A DNA stretch of 64,000 nucleotides from CALECP01 sp964389925 (GCA_964389925.1 CAYMGE010000015.1:17508-81507); one strand, 5' to 3'; numbered from the stretch's first letter, positions 35,387 through 45,140 are shown. Notes: generated by a model not told the origin, from the letters alone. A program made the numbers and translations.

Positions 35387-35423
35387 AGCGTGACTCACAG
35401 GCATCCCTGCCTATAGTATATTT

Positions 35424-36416
35424 TTACAGGTCAAGTGGCTCGTTCAACACCTCGAGCAAGAGTTTGAGGGCGTTTTTGATATCAGAGAGCGACACTGTCT
35501 CACTGGTGCTGTGGACGTAGCGGCAGGGGATAGAGATGCAGCCAGCAATCACGCCGGGCCCTGAGATTTGTATCGCACGAGCATCGGTTGAGCCACCGGA
35601 GAGAACTTCGAGTTGATAGGGGACATCGGCCGAGTCCGCCACCCTACGCATCAACTTAACCAACCCTTGGTGCGCGATCATGCCCGAATCTTTCACCTTT
35701 ATGGCAGGCCCCTTGCCCAAGCTAACTGCCATTTTTGCCCCGTTGGGCGTGTCCCCCGTCAACGTTACGTCGAGCGAGATACCGATGTCGGGCGCAATGG
35801 TGTTTGCGGCCGCTGTTGCCCCGCGTACACCAATCTCTTCCTGCACAGTGAAGACAAAGTAGATATCGTGTGGTGAGCTTTCGAGCTGCTGCAACGCTGC
35901 AATGGCAATCGCACAGCAAACGCGGTCATCCATTGCTTTGCTGGTCAAGTAGTCGCCACGTTCGACAAACGTCTGCCAGAAGATGCCCGCGTCTCCAACA
36001 GAAACAGGACAATCTTCAGGACTGCTTGCGCCCACATCGATGTAGAATTTGTTTAAGCCGCCCAATCGGCCGCGATCCTTCCGTTTTTCCGTGTAGATCA
36101 CGCCAATTGTGCCATCAGCAAACTTGGCGCGTGCGCCACCGAGATGTAAGTTGTTTACACCGCCGATATTGGCAAAACGCAAAAAGCCATCTTTGGTGAT
36201 ATGTGAGACCATGAAGCCAATTTCGTCCATGTGAGCGGCGAGCATCACTTTTTTGCCGCTGCCATCCCCCTTTTTGAGCGCAATGAGATTGCCCATTGCA
36301 TCGACCGTGATTTCATCGACAAATGGCTCAATTTCAGCGCGAATCAAGGCGCGAACTTGATCTTCAAACCCAGAAGGCCCGTAAGCCTCGACCAATTTTT
36401 GAATTAACTGTTGCAT
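35424..36416 (-). CDS. M42 family (TET-type) aminopeptidase, third of three
   Basis: Di-metal aminopeptidase of 330 residues. M42 enzymes form 12-subunit tetrahedral (TET) particles that trim peptides made by the proteasome or Lon. Metal and catalytic motifs are intact: AAHMDEIGFMVS (near 60), SKAMDDRVCCA, the catalytic TVQEEIGVRGA and the C-terminal YVHSTSETVSL. It is the last of three tandem paralogues on the minus strand, 31 bp after the middle one. Confidence 0.9.
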   Translation of the reverse strand: MQQLIQKLVEAYGPSGFEDQVRALIRAEIEPFVDEITVDAMGNLIALKKGDGSGKKVMLAAHMDEIGFMVSHITKDGFLRFANIGGVNNLHLGGARAKFADGTIGVIYTEKRKDRGRLGGLNKFYIDVGASSPEDCPVSVGDAGIFWQTFVERGDYLTSKAMDDRVCCAIAIAALQQLESSPHDIYFVFTVQEEIGVRGATAAANTIAPDIGISLDVTLTGDTPNGAKMAVSLGKGPAIKVKDSGMIAHQGLVKLMRRVADSADVPYQLEVLSGGSTDARAIQISGPGVIAGCISIPCRYVHSTSETVSLSDIKNALKLLLEVLNEPLDL

Positions 36417-36447
36417 TTGATTTTAGAGTTACGTCCAAATAGTCGCA

Positions 36448-37506
36448 TCAATTTCGTTCGATCACGGTGCGGGTGAGCGAGCGGAGAGCGGCATCTGCGA
36501 GACGCACGTAGTTTTGATAATCTTTTAGGTTTATCATCATCCAGCCAGTGTGGGCGTGGCGACCGGGCAGGCCAATTGTGGCGGCCGAGCAGCCACCGCG
36601 TGCGCGTTGCACCGCCCCCGTATTTGTGCCACCCCCGCCGGGACGACGGATTTGGTACGGAATGTCGTTTGCGCTGCCGGCTTGCATGATGTGGCGAACG
36701 AGGCGCGGGTCTTGAATCGTGTGGCTGTCCATGACGTAGAGAGCAGCCCCTTTCCCAAGCTCCGTATTGGAACCACGATCTAAGTCGTTGGGCAAATCAT
36801 AAGCAGGTGTACATTCGAGGATGAGAGCGACATCGGGTTCAACCCCATAGGCCGCGACAGTGGCTCCGCGCAGGCCGACCTCTTCCTGCACGGTGAAGGC
36901 GGCGTAGATGTCGAAGGGGTAACGGTCGCCCCGCAGTAATTCTATTAGTGCAGCACAGGCAGCACGGTTGTCGAATGCTTTGGAGAGAGCCGTTCGGCCG
37001 AATTTATCATCTTCTCCCAATTCGACATACTCACTAAAAAATGTCGCCCTATCCCCAATTTTTACCCGACCACCGACGCTACTCTTGTCCTTTGTGCCAA
37101 TGTCAATCCGCAGACTGCTCATTGAGGGCATTTTGCCATATTCAGAGCGTGTTTTGAGAAGATGGACTGGTTTGAGGCCGATGACACCGCGTGTTTTTTT
37201 GCGGCCGATTTCTACCACCTGCCCCGCCACAACGAGCGGACTCAACCCCCCGACAGGCAGAAATTGCAGCGACCCGTTGCCATCAATCCCTGTGATAATC
37301 AACCCAACCTCATCGATATGTGCATCGATCATCACTTTCAGGTCAGATTCACCGGTTCCCTTTTTGAGCGCGATAATGCTGCCGAGCGCGTCAACATGCC
37401 ATTCATCGACGAGCGGCTCGATTAAATCTCGAATGAGCGTGCGAATTTCGACCTCATCGCCTGAGATGCCGCTGGCGGTTGTGAGTTTTTGAAGGAGTTC
37501 GTTCAC
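36448..37506 (-). CDS. M42 family (TET-type) aminopeptidase, second of three
   Basis: 352-residue M42 peptidase with metal-site motifs DAHIDEVGLIIT, SKAFDNRAACA, the catalytic FTVQEEVGLRGA and HAHTGWMMINL. It differs from its neighbours by AHIDE in place of AHMDE, LILECTPAYD at the metal ligand near 235, and GGGTNTGAVQ in place of GGSTDARA. It may therefore prefer other N-terminal residues or form mixed particles. Only 5 bp separate it from the upstream paralogue. Confidence 0.9.
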   Translation of the reverse strand: MNELLQKLTTASGISGDEVEIRTLIRDLIEPLVDEWHVDALGSIIALKKGTGESDLKVMIDAHIDEVGLIITGIDGNGSLQFLPVGGLSPLVVAGQVVEIGRKKTRGVIGLKPVHLLKTRSEYGKMPSMSSLRIDIGTKDKSSVGGRVKIGDRATFFSEYVELGEDDKFGRTALSKAFDNRAACAALIELLRGDRYPFDIYAAFTVQEEVGLRGATVAAYGVEPDVALILECTPAYDLPNDLDRGSNTELGKGAALYVMDSHTIQDPRLVRHIMQAGSANDIPYQIRRPGGGGTNTGAVQRARGGCSAATIGLPGRHAHTGWMMINLKDYQNYVRLADAALRSLTRTVIERN

Positions 37507-37511
37507 GTCTG

Positions 37512-38591
37512 CTATTTCTCCGTGAAGAGTGATTTTGTGATGTTAGGCAAAAATTGGTCGTCTAAACGCGCCGCAAATTCGGCCGTCAACCGCCCAACAC
37601 GCTCAATATCTTTTAGGTTGACTGTCTCGATCATCGTGTGCATGTAGCGAATGGGAATAGAAACAAGACCGGTTGGAACGCCCACCCGCGCAAGCTGAAT
37701 CGCTGCCGTCTCTGTGCCGCTGTGTCGTCCATGAACCAAGATATTTGTACCCATTTCCAACGCGCTTGCCGCATCACGTAGCCCCTGTAAGACGGCAGGA
37801 TGAACGTTGATACCAATGTCAAAAATAGGGCCGCTGCCCAACGCATAAGCACCAGGGTCAGAGACACCTGACTGTTTTGCATGAGAGACATCAAACGCTA
37901 CGGCGATATCAGGGCTTTGCGAATACCCAACGTTGTAACCGCCGAGCAGCCGCGTCTCTTCTTGGATTGTAGCTGTTAAAATAACATCCCACTGATGCGT
38001 GCGCTGTTGTAACAGTTCGAGCGCAAGCGTGAGCGCGGCGAGACAGGCACGGTTGTCTACAGATTTAGCGGCGATGTTTCCACCACTGAGTTCATGGACG
38101 GGTTGATGGAAGGTGACAAAATCGCCGATGGAGACGAGGTTTTGGGTTGTTTCGGCCGATAATCCCACATCGACCAACAAATCTTCAAAATCGCGTGCCT
38201 TCCCCCGCTTCGATTCATCCAGCATATTGGCTGGCAACGCGCCAATCACGCCCGTTAACTTACGCTTGCCATGCACGGTCACACGCTGCGCCAATACTTG
38301 TCGGCGATCTACCCCGCCAATTGGCACAACGCGCAAGAAACCATACCCATTATGCTCAATCACATTGGAAACGAGCAGCCCGATTTCGTCCATGTGTGCT
38401 GAGAGCAGTAATTTGGGGCGCGGTTCTTCCCCACTCCCAAATTTAGTGGCAATGATATTGCCAAGCGTATCAACGGTTATTTCATCGACAAAAGGTCGCC
38501 AGATTTCCGCGACAACGGTCGCAATATCCCCCTCGGCACCAGATGCTCCGGGCGTTGTGACAAGTGTTTTGAGTAGGTCGAGTACTTCCAT
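37512..38591 (-). CDS. M42 family (TET-type) aminopeptidase, first of three
   Basis: 359-residue M42 peptidase, first gene of the tandem. Motifs are SAHMDEIGLLVS, AKSVDNRACLA, the catalytic-Glu segment TIQEETRLLGG and YMHTMIETVNL. The segment TRLLGG where its paralogues have VGLRGA or IGVRGA makes it the most divergent around the active site. The metal ligands appear intact. The exact TCGGCCGA at 38152 shows a clear G-to-C switch although the gene is on the minus strand. Confidence 0.9.
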   Translation of the reverse strand: MEVLDLLKTLVTTPGASGAEGDIATVVAEIWRPFVDEITVDTLGNIIATKFGSGEEPRPKLLLSAHMDEIGLLVSNVIEHNGYGFLRVVPIGGVDRRQVLAQRVTVHGKRKLTGVIGALPANMLDESKRGKARDFEDLLVDVGLSAETTQNLVSIGDFVTFHQPVHELSGGNIAAKSVDNRACLAALTLALELLQQRTHQWDVILTATIQEETRLLGGYNVGYSQSPDIAVAFDVSHAKQSGVSDPGAYALGSGPIFDIGINVHPAVLQGLRDAASALEMGTNILVHGRHSGTETAAIQLARVGVPTGLVSIPIRYMHTMIETVNLKDIERVGRLTAEFAARLDDQFLPNITKSLFTEK

Positions 38592-38621
38592 AAGAAAGAA
38601 AAGGGGTGGATAAAGACCAAA

Positions 38622-39341
38622 CTATGGCGTTGGTTCCAACGTTGGCGTTTTGGTTGGCAAGGGGCCGACCGTCAATACAAGCGTCGGCGCACTTGGCACG
38701 GTTGGTTTGAGCGTTGGCGTATTCGTCAATGTTGGGGTGAGCGTCATGGTTGGAACATCAGTTGGTATGGGTGTGTCTGACGGAATAGGCGTATTGGTCG
38801 GTAGAATGGGTGTATTTGTAGAAGTCGGAGAGGGGGGGACAGGTGTCAAGGTTGGCGGGAGAGAGGTGCTTGTCGCAGGAACTGGCGTGTTTGTTGGTGG
38901 CACAGGTGTCAGAGAAGGTGGGATAGACGTGTTTGTGGCAGGAATAGGCGTATTTGTGACAGGGACTGGTGTGTTTGTTGAGATGTCTGTTGCAGTCGGT
39001 AGTGGCGTATGAGTTGGTGTATTTGTGCTGGTTGGGGTAAATGTCGGGAAGCGAGTGGGTGTGTTTGTCGGCCGGTCAACCACAACAGTCGTAGGAATCA
39101 ACGTGTCGGTTGGACGTGGCGTATCGGTCGGTGTTGCCGTCGCAGTTGCGGTTTCAACAATGACGCTTGGCTGTGTTGCTGTTTCAGTCGGAACGCGGGA
39201 GGTGACCGATGGCACGAGCGTTGGGATCGTGTTGCGAGAAGCTGCGGCGCGATAGGCAAAAATCCCCATGCAGTAACACACGAGTGTGAACAGAATGATG
39301 ACAATCAAGATAGCATATGTGCGTCGATTGTCTGGGTTCAT
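38622..39341 (-). CDS. membrane-anchored TPT-repeat protein
   Basis: 239-residue protein with a single transmembrane helix (about 8-30, AILIVIILFTLVCYCMGIF). An outside domain follows, made almost entirely of Thr/Pro/Asn repeats such as TNTPVPATNT and PTNTPIPSDTPIPTD. I chose the ATG at 39341, which gives a normal type II anchor, over an extended frame to 39401. Such low-complexity linkers are frequent in Chloroflexota surface proteins and are probably O-glycosylated spacers. No folded domain is visible, so it may be a degenerate or stalk-only protein. Confidence 0.7.
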   Translation of the reverse strand: MNPDNRRTYAILIVIILFTLVCYCMGIFAYRAAASRNTIPTLVPSVTSRVPTETATQPSVIVETATATATPTDTPRPTDTLIPTTVVVDRPTNTPTRFPTFTPTSTNTPTHTPLPTATDISTNTPVPVTNTPIPATNTSIPPSLTPVPPTNTPVPATSTSLPPTLTPVPPSPTSTNTPILPTNTPIPSDTPIPTDVPTMTLTPTLTNTPTLKPTVPSAPTLVLTVGPLPTKTPTLEPTP

Positions 39342-39517
39342 GGTTTCGGCCGAAAAGTTGACATTAGCATAAATGATAAGGGAGTGTGTGCCTCGATGCA
39401 ATTAGAAAGTGAAGAGTTTCAGTAAACAGTGATCACAGCTTATTTTTGCCATCCCGCTTAGATGTTGGTGATTCGGTATAATTCGCAAGATATAGATACA
39501 AAACTGGAGCAGATAAA

Positions 39518-40057
39518 ATGCGAGCAATTCGACAAAAAGTGCAGGGTAAAATTTTTGAGGAAGCGGGGCGCGTTGCTATTTGGTTGCGACAGGGGGATGA
39601 AATCGTCGAAGGAATCGACGTGCAGGAAATTTATCTACGTTACGCGCTGACGGTAATGGGGCCAGAGACACACACGTTTCCCGCATTTCTGCTGGACGAT
39701 TGGGGCAATGAAGTAAAAAAACTCGGCTTGTACAAATGGATACGCGAGAAGGGTGAGATGTCGCCACGCGCTGAAGTCTTTGGATTTACGCGAGAGGGTC
39801 AGGAATCGCAATGGTTTCTGCGCGAGTTAGAAATTTATTTCAAGCATCCTCTGTACGTCTTTCCCACCAAAGCGACACCGCTAGGCGAGGGTAAATTGGT
39901 CTCAGCGGTCATGTTGACAGGAGATGCTGAGAAGCAACCAATGCAGATTAAACGCCCCGCTGAGTTGGATGCGCCGCTGCGCCGCTCGGCCGTCACATGG
40001 TGGCGTGTCCCACCCGTCAGACTACGCAATTTTCACGGCCACTCCATTTTTATATAG
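39518..40057 (+). CDS. hypothetical protein
   Basis: Unrecognised soluble protein of 179 residues. GGAG lies about eight bases before the ATG at 39518. The N-terminal third is beta-rich (VAIWLRQGDEIVEGIDVQEIYLRYALTV), the middle charged, and the last 60 residues contain several Pro/Arg/Trp motifs (VTWWRVPPVRLRNF). No signal peptide, membrane helix or catalytic motif is apparent. Confidence 0.65.
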   Translation: MRAIRQKVQGKIFEEAGRVAIWLRQGDEIVEGIDVQEIYLRYALTVMGPETHTFPAFLLDDWGNEVKKLGLYKWIREKGEMSPRAEVFGFTREGQESQWFLRELEIYFKHPLYVFPTKATPLGEGKLVSAVMLTGDAEKQPMQIKRPAELDAPLRRSAVTWWRVPPVRLRNFHGHSIFI

Positions 40058-40185
40058 ATTGGTGCTAAATTAAAAGAAACGCAACCCACTTAGGTATTCA
40101 AAATGTATACGCCTGTCTCCAATTGACCCATTTACCTTAATACTTAAAATGCCGCCTGCTTGATGGATAAACAGGGAACGCGGCA

Positions 40186-40902
40186 ATGTTCAAAGGGTTA
40201 TTGGCATTTTTTTTGTTGTTTGGAGTCACCCATGTTGTGATGGCAAACGAAGCTAGCGAGCAGATACTTGCCCCATCGTGGGGCGCGGAAATTTTGCGTT
40301 GGGAGCCGCTGATTGTAAAGAGTGCGCGGGCGTATCAGATCGATCCCGATTTAATCGCGGCAATTATTGATGTGGAGTCAGATGGGCAAACAGATGGCGA
40401 GAGCTATGTTGGCGCAATCGGCTTGATGGGCGTGATGCCACGCGGGGCGGGATTTGAATTTCGGCCGAGTCGCACAGACCTCCTCGACCCAAAGATCAAC
40501 ATTGACTGGGGAACAGCTATCATCACGGACATCATGCGGCAAGCAGGCGGCGATTTACATGCAGCCTTGGCGGCCTACAATGGTGGCTGGCGACAGGTAT
40601 CTAAGCTGGAAACGCGCACGTATGCAGCGGATGTTCTCAACTTATATGGGCGTGCAATTGCAAGCCGAGAGGGGATCGATCCTGACAGTGCGGCAGCATG
40701 GACAGTGGCGGTACAGCTTGAGCATGGGCATATTGCGACCCGTGCCTATGTAGCGGGGGATTATGCGATTGGTCGGCCGATGACGCTTGGTGAACATGTT
40801 GTGTATGAAAATTATGCGGGTGTGCGGCCGATTTTTGTCCGCGCCTACGCTGTCCCCCTCGATCTCGAAGATGCCCCACTCAATGTTTGGCGAATCCGTT
40901 AG
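40186..40902 (+). CDS. lytic transglycosylase (SLT domain), exported
   Basis: Peptidoglycan-cleaving enzyme of 238 residues. A signal peptide (1-20, cut after VMA) is followed by a Slt70-type domain. The catalytic Glu is in AIIDVESDG, then GAIGLMGVMPR and AALAAYNGG. About 80 residues follow the SLT core, ending in the C-terminal VRAYAVPLD region. AGGGAA lies upstream of the ATG. Transglycosylases of this size remodel the wall during growth. The GLMGVMPR motif departs slightly from the usual GLMQVMP. Confidence 0.85.
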   Translation: MFKGLLAFFLLFGVTHVVMANEASEQILAPSWGAEILRWEPLIVKSARAYQIDPDLIAAIIDVESDGQTDGESYVGAIGLMGVMPRGAGFEFRPSRTDLLDPKINIDWGTAIITDIMRQAGGDLHAALAAYNGGWRQVSKLETRTYAADVLNLYGRAIASREGIDPDSAAAWTVAVQLEHGHIATRAYVAGDYAIGRPMTLGEHVVYENYAGVRPIFVRAYAVPLDLEDAPLNVWRIR

Positions 40903-40911
40903 CCATATACG

Positions 40912-42597
40912 TCAATCGTCCGTCGCCGGTTTTGCCGCTTGGATAACCTCTGGTTCGCGCTTAATCAGCTCTTTTCCCGCATAACGAGTGCTGACCTGAA
41001 GAAAGAGAATAGACCAGGCGATGCCCAAGAGGGCAAGGATGACAGCATAGAGGCTGTATTGCGGAAAAAAGCGGACAATAAAGGGTGGAGCGATCAGCGG
41101 CAGACTGCTGATAAAAATGGCGAGTGGGACTGGGAGAACAACCATAAATGCTGCCAGACACCCACCACGTGTGAATGAATTGCGATTGGTCTTGAAGTTT
41201 AGCTGAACGGGATAGGGAAAAAATGTGGAAAAAACGGCATTGACCCCCATTGCCGTGAATGAGGTGAAGAGACCAACGATGCTGTAAAACAGAACCGAGA
41301 TGCTGCCAGTTACAACGAACAGAATCAGCGTGATTGCGATTAAGGGAATTAAGCCTAAAAAGAGCAACGCGAGTGCCTTCCCCATGAAAATTTTGCCGCG
41401 CTCGACGGGTGTGGTCAGCAAAAATGAGAGGCCGACATGTTCCCAGCCGAGCATATTTTGCCCCAGAATCCAAAAGACAAAGAAGGCGTAGACGGGCATA
41501 AAAAAAATGCTGTTTTCGCTGCCTAAATCGCTTAGGCTTCCACCTGCGCTAAGGGCGGGAAAAACGACGAGAAAGATGGGCATGAGGTAGCTTTGTAAAA
41601 GCCCAATGCGTCGTTGGGGGATGCGCCATGCGGTGGTGAGTTCTTTTTGGAAGATGTGGCGGGTCTCGGCCGAGAAAATCTCATCAAACCACGCCCAATC
41701 CCGTTCTTTCCGCACCTTTTCCTTTTGTTTAACCCCGCCCCCACCGATTAAAAATCCATTGCCTGTCAATAATCGATCTAGTAGCACGCCCCATACATAC
41801 GCCAGCAAACATAGCCATCCCGCTGCATAGCCAAACCAAACCAAACTCACTCCCCAATTTCCCATCGTTGCGTATTGCACTGAACGAGCCAGTGCGCCCG
41901 GTGGGAACCATTGCAAAATATGCAGGATGTCTAAAGTTTCAACCTGCTCGGGTTCTAAAAATTGCGTGCTAAACTCCGCTATTCTCGCTACTGCCTGCGA
42001 GAATGCCCAACAGCCAAATCCAAATACTGAAGCCAATATAATCGCCACATCTCGCGTCTTGCGACTTTGCAAAATGCCACCAAACGCTGTCGTTGCTAAT
42101 TGACTTGCCGTTATCATCAACCCATAGCAAACAATCGTCACGACTAATAGGAATGGCAACATTATCAACGATGAGTTGGGATGACTGCGCTCCCCAAAAC
42201 CGCCAAACCCAACGATCATGGCGACAAACAGTGGTAAAACCAAATAAGTTGGATAGTCATAAAGCGTGCCAAGTGCGCTACTCAGCACGAGGTCGCGTCG
42301 TTGGATGGGATAGATTAGCAATCGTTCGAGATCAATTCCGTCGCTTAAAGAAGCAGCAATCAATGGAAATAGTATCCATGCAAACCACAATCCAATCAGG
42401 ACAATGCCTAAAATCTGAAAAGGCCAGTGATCTGGCGCGTGTGTATATCCAAACCATGCCGCAACTGCAAGCCCAACCACAAAGGGCAGAAACACGATGA
42501 GTGCAATAATGAGGCCAATTAACCGCCCTTTTTCTTGGGTAAAGCGTCGCCACGTCAATTTACGTCGTAGACGGAGAAGGGTGAAGTGCATAGGCAC
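40912..42597 (-). CDS. polytopic membrane protein, ABC-2-type permease-like
   Basis: 561-residue protein with about 12 hydrophobic segments in two halves, separated by a charged cytoplasmic loop near residues 285-310 (KQKEKVRKERDWAWFDEIFSAE). The layout and the motif KELTTAWRIPQRR resemble ABC-2 type exporter permeases and ABC permeases of the two-half type. No ATPase gene lies next to it, so the partner must be elsewhere. It converges with the transglycosylase gene, 9 bp apart. Confidence 0.65.
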   Translation of the reverse strand: MPMHFTLLRLRRKLTWRRFTQEKGRLIGLIIALIVFLPFVVGLAVAAWFGYTHAPDHWPFQILGIVLIGLWFAWILFPLIAASLSDGIDLERLLIYPIQRRDLVLSSALGTLYDYPTYLVLPLFVAMIVGFGGFGERSHPNSSLIMLPFLLVVTIVCYGLMITASQLATTAFGGILQSRKTRDVAIILASVFGFGCWAFSQAVARIAEFSTQFLEPEQVETLDILHILQWFPPGALARSVQYATMGNWGVSLVWFGYAAGWLCLLAYVWGVLLDRLLTGNGFLIGGGGVKQKEKVRKERDWAWFDEIFSAETRHIFQKELTTAWRIPQRRIGLLQSYLMPIFLVVFPALSAGGSLSDLGSENSIFFMPVYAFFVFWILGQNMLGWEHVGLSFLLTTPVERGKIFMGKALALLFLGLIPLIAITLILFVVTGSISVLFYSIVGLFTSFTAMGVNAVFSTFFPYPVQLNFKTNRNSFTRGGCLAAFMVVLPVPLAIFISSLPLIAPPFIVRFFPQYSLYAVILALLGIAWSILFLQVSTRYAGKELIKREPEVIQAAKPATDD

Positions 42598-42640
42598 ATT
42601 GTAGCAAATGTTTTGGATGTAGATTTGGCAAATCTACTGA

Positions 42641-42671
42641 TTGGGGGCTATCGGCCGAAAACAGCCCCCAA
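42641..42671. terminator. hairpin with TCGGCCGA in its loop
   Basis: TTGGGGGCT (42641-42649) pairs with AGCCCCCAA (42663-42671). The loop contains the iterated palindrome at 42651-42658. It overlaps the stop codon of the beta-helix gene and could terminate its transcript, but no U tract follows. Confidence 0.4.
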
Positions 42672-44927
42672 CCCACACGTCCCGCTCCGCATCGCCCAGC
42701 GTTGGTCGTGTGTAAATGCCCCTGAACGACAGTCACCACGCCCCATATCATAAATTGGGCTGCTTGATTGCGGCATATGCGTTGGGGCGAACCCACCATT
42801 GCTCGTCAGCACGCCGAGCTGTGGATCCGCCGTGTGACTAACGCCGCAGGAGCCGTCGTCATCAAGGTTAGGCTCAGTCGCTTTCCCAACTGTGTCGGGA
42901 AAGATGTTTCCGACACAATTCTTAAATTCGCTGCCAGCAACAATTGTGTGGTCAAGCAGCACGCGCCCCGTTGCCGAATTTATCCCATTACCACCATTGT
43001 TGTAGACCGTTGTGAAGTACAAAACGACAAATTCACTGTTCAAAATCGCGCCACCGTCGTTGATCGGATAATCCTCTGGCGCACGATTGTTGCTGAACGT
43101 GCTGTTGTAAAGGAACGCGCCCGACCCCGTTTCGTTTGTCGAATTCGGGCCGCGACTGTTGTAAAGCCCTGCTCCGCGTGGGCTGATGTTGTTGGCGATG
43201 GTCGTGCGATGAACGACTAGGGCGGCCGTTGCGTGACGGGTCATGTTGGCAATGCCGCCACCACCGACTGCGCCGCGATTGCCGTCAATGAAGCTGTCGT
43301 TGATATCGAGCGAACTGTGATTGTAGATGCCACCACCAATGCCATCTGCCCACTCTCGGTTGCAGGGCGCACGCAAGCATCCTGTTGCTTCATTTCTTGT
43401 CACATAGGTGCGCGTCACTTCGGCGCGTAAGCCGTCTTGATAGAGTCCGCCCCCTTGATACTGAGCGCGATTGTCGTAAATCGTGCTGTCACGAATGATC
43501 AATTTGCCACCATGATGGGCAATGCCGCCACCCCTTTCGCGTGCATAATTATTTGCAATTCTGACATTTGTGAGTGTTGCGGTATCTGTTCCACCTAGAA
43601 GCAACGCGCCGCCGCTCCTTGCCGAATTGTCAAAGAACTCGTTGTGATCCAACCAGACATCGCCATCCATAATCAACATCCCGCCACCATAGAAATCACG
43701 TGCATGGTTATTGCGGAACACGGTTGAGCTGATATTTGTTGACCGTTCACGTGAGTCAATGAGGAGTCCGCCGCCGCTATCTGCGGCACGATTATCGTTG
43801 ACGATGCTCCCCGAAATATTGACGCGGGTTTCAAGCATATAAGCCCCGCCACCCGACTCCTCGCTGCTGTTGTTTTGGAGCTTGCTGTCACGCATCGTCA
43901 AGCTGCCTTGCCCAATGTAAAGACCACCCCCTTTTCCATTGACGCGATTGCCGATGATGTCGCTGTCAGTGATGATGACATCGCTATGCGTGGCGAAAAT
44001 GCCACCACCGCTTATGAATGACGAGCCAAGCCGATTGCCATAGCGCAATTGTGAATCGCTGACAGTCAACGTTCCAAAAGCGTGCGAGATGTGTGCGCCA
44101 TTATTGCGGGTTTGGTTCGCAAGAAAACGGACGCGCAAAATCGTCAAATTTCCTTGTCCCGCAACGGCGCCACCGCCCACGAGGCCGATGTTGCGCTCAA
44201 ATGATGCGTCTTGAATATTGACCGAATCAGTCGTCAAGGCGGCAACGGCACCACCTTGGCTAACCGCGTGGTTGCCGACGAAGCGGCTGTGATGGATGGT
44301 TCCACCACTAGCGAGCATGATCGCGCCGCCGTCAACATCGGCCGAATTCCGATAAAACTCCCCACCCACAACAGTCAAAAAGCCCACACGATCATCAATC
44401 GCAATCGCGCCACCGCTCACTTCTGCCCGATTGTTGCTAAACGTCACGTCTACAATCTTCAACCGTGACCCACGAGCGACAATTGCCCCGCCGCCACCCT
44501 GAAAAAATGACGTTTCACGCTCGTTGCGTGCAAACCCTCTGATGAACGACATGTTTTGCAGTGTCACGCTCAAGTCGCGGTCGATGGCAAAAATGCGTGA
44601 GCGATGGCTCGCGTCGATGCGAACGTCGCCGTCAATGGTGACATCTTCGCTAATGTAAATTTGACCGTTTTGTAAGGCAATTGTTTTGTTGGTCAGATTG
44701 GATGCGAAGGTGATGGTGTCGTGGCCTGCGATTCCAGCGGGGCAGGGTGAGATCGGCCGATTCTGATTCGCCGCCTTCACAGCCTTCCGCAATGTACACC
44801 CCGTATCACCGTCTCCCAGCGAATCGACAACAATGGTTGATTCCGCCGCAAAGGTCGCTGATGCGGCCGAGAGCCAAAAAATGGCGAACAATAGAAAAAT
44901 GGTCAGTCGTGCAAAATGTTTGGTCAT
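42648..44927 (-). CDS. secreted right-handed beta-helix protein with CSLREA-type start
   Basis: 759-residue exported protein. After a signal peptide (about 1-28) comes a CSLREA-like segment (IVVDSLGDGDTGCTLRKAVKAANQ) that in this family precedes parallel beta-helices. More than 15 rungs of the form NNRAxxxGGGI / GGAIxxxxG fill the centre. The C-terminus (GDCRSGAFTHDQRW) is typical of choice-of-anchor beta-helix proteins. Such proteins are surface adhesins or polysaccharide-binding or -cleaving proteins. No lyase active site can be assigned. Two exact TCGGCCGA copies fall in the N-terminal third and one beside the stop codon. Confidence 0.85.
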   Translation of the reverse strand: MTKHFARLTIFLLFAIFWLSAASATFAAESTIVVDSLGDGDTGCTLRKAVKAANQNRPISPCPAGIAGHDTITFASNLTNKTIALQNGQIYISEDVTIDGDVRIDASHRSRIFAIDRDLSVTLQNMSFIRGFARNERETSFFQGGGGAIVARGSRLKIVDVTFSNNRAEVSGGAIAIDDRVGFLTVVGGEFYRNSADVDGGAIMLASGGTIHHSRFVGNHAVSQGGAVAALTTDSVNIQDASFERNIGLVGGGAVAGQGNLTILRVRFLANQTRNNGAHISHAFGTLTVSDSQLRYGNRLGSSFISGGGIFATHSDVIITDSDIIGNRVNGKGGGLYIGQGSLTMRDSKLQNNSSEESGGGAYMLETRVNISGSIVNDNRAADSGGGLLIDSRERSTNISSTVFRNNHARDFYGGGMLIMDGDVWLDHNEFFDNSARSGGALLLGGTDTATLTNVRIANNYARERGGGIAHHGGKLIIRDSTIYDNRAQYQGGGLYQDGLRAEVTRTYVTRNEATGCLRAPCNREWADGIGGGIYNHSSLDINDSFIDGNRGAVGGGGIANMTRHATAALVVHRTTIANNISPRGAGLYNSRGPNSTNETGSGAFLYNSTFSNNRAPEDYPINDGGAILNSEFVVLYFTTVYNNGGNGINSATGRVLLDHTIVAGSEFKNCVGNIFPDTVGKATEPNLDDDGSCGVSHTADPQLGVLTSNGGFAPTHMPQSSSPIYDMGRGDCRSGAFTHDQRWAMRSGTCGLGAVFGR

Positions 44928-45140
44928 GAGATTGCTCCTTGTGTGTTCTGTTTAATCATTGATCAAAAGAACGGCATAGTCCATGAAATTCCGCACTGTT
45001 TCTCTGTCGGTTTTGATACGAGACGGCTACGCAACATCTATTTCCTCTATCTGATTAGGTAGATTTGTCTATTGTGGTGCTGGTTAGGAGATTTCGTTAG
45101 AATGGATGCAGCTTATCTATAAACAATGCGAAGGTTATCA

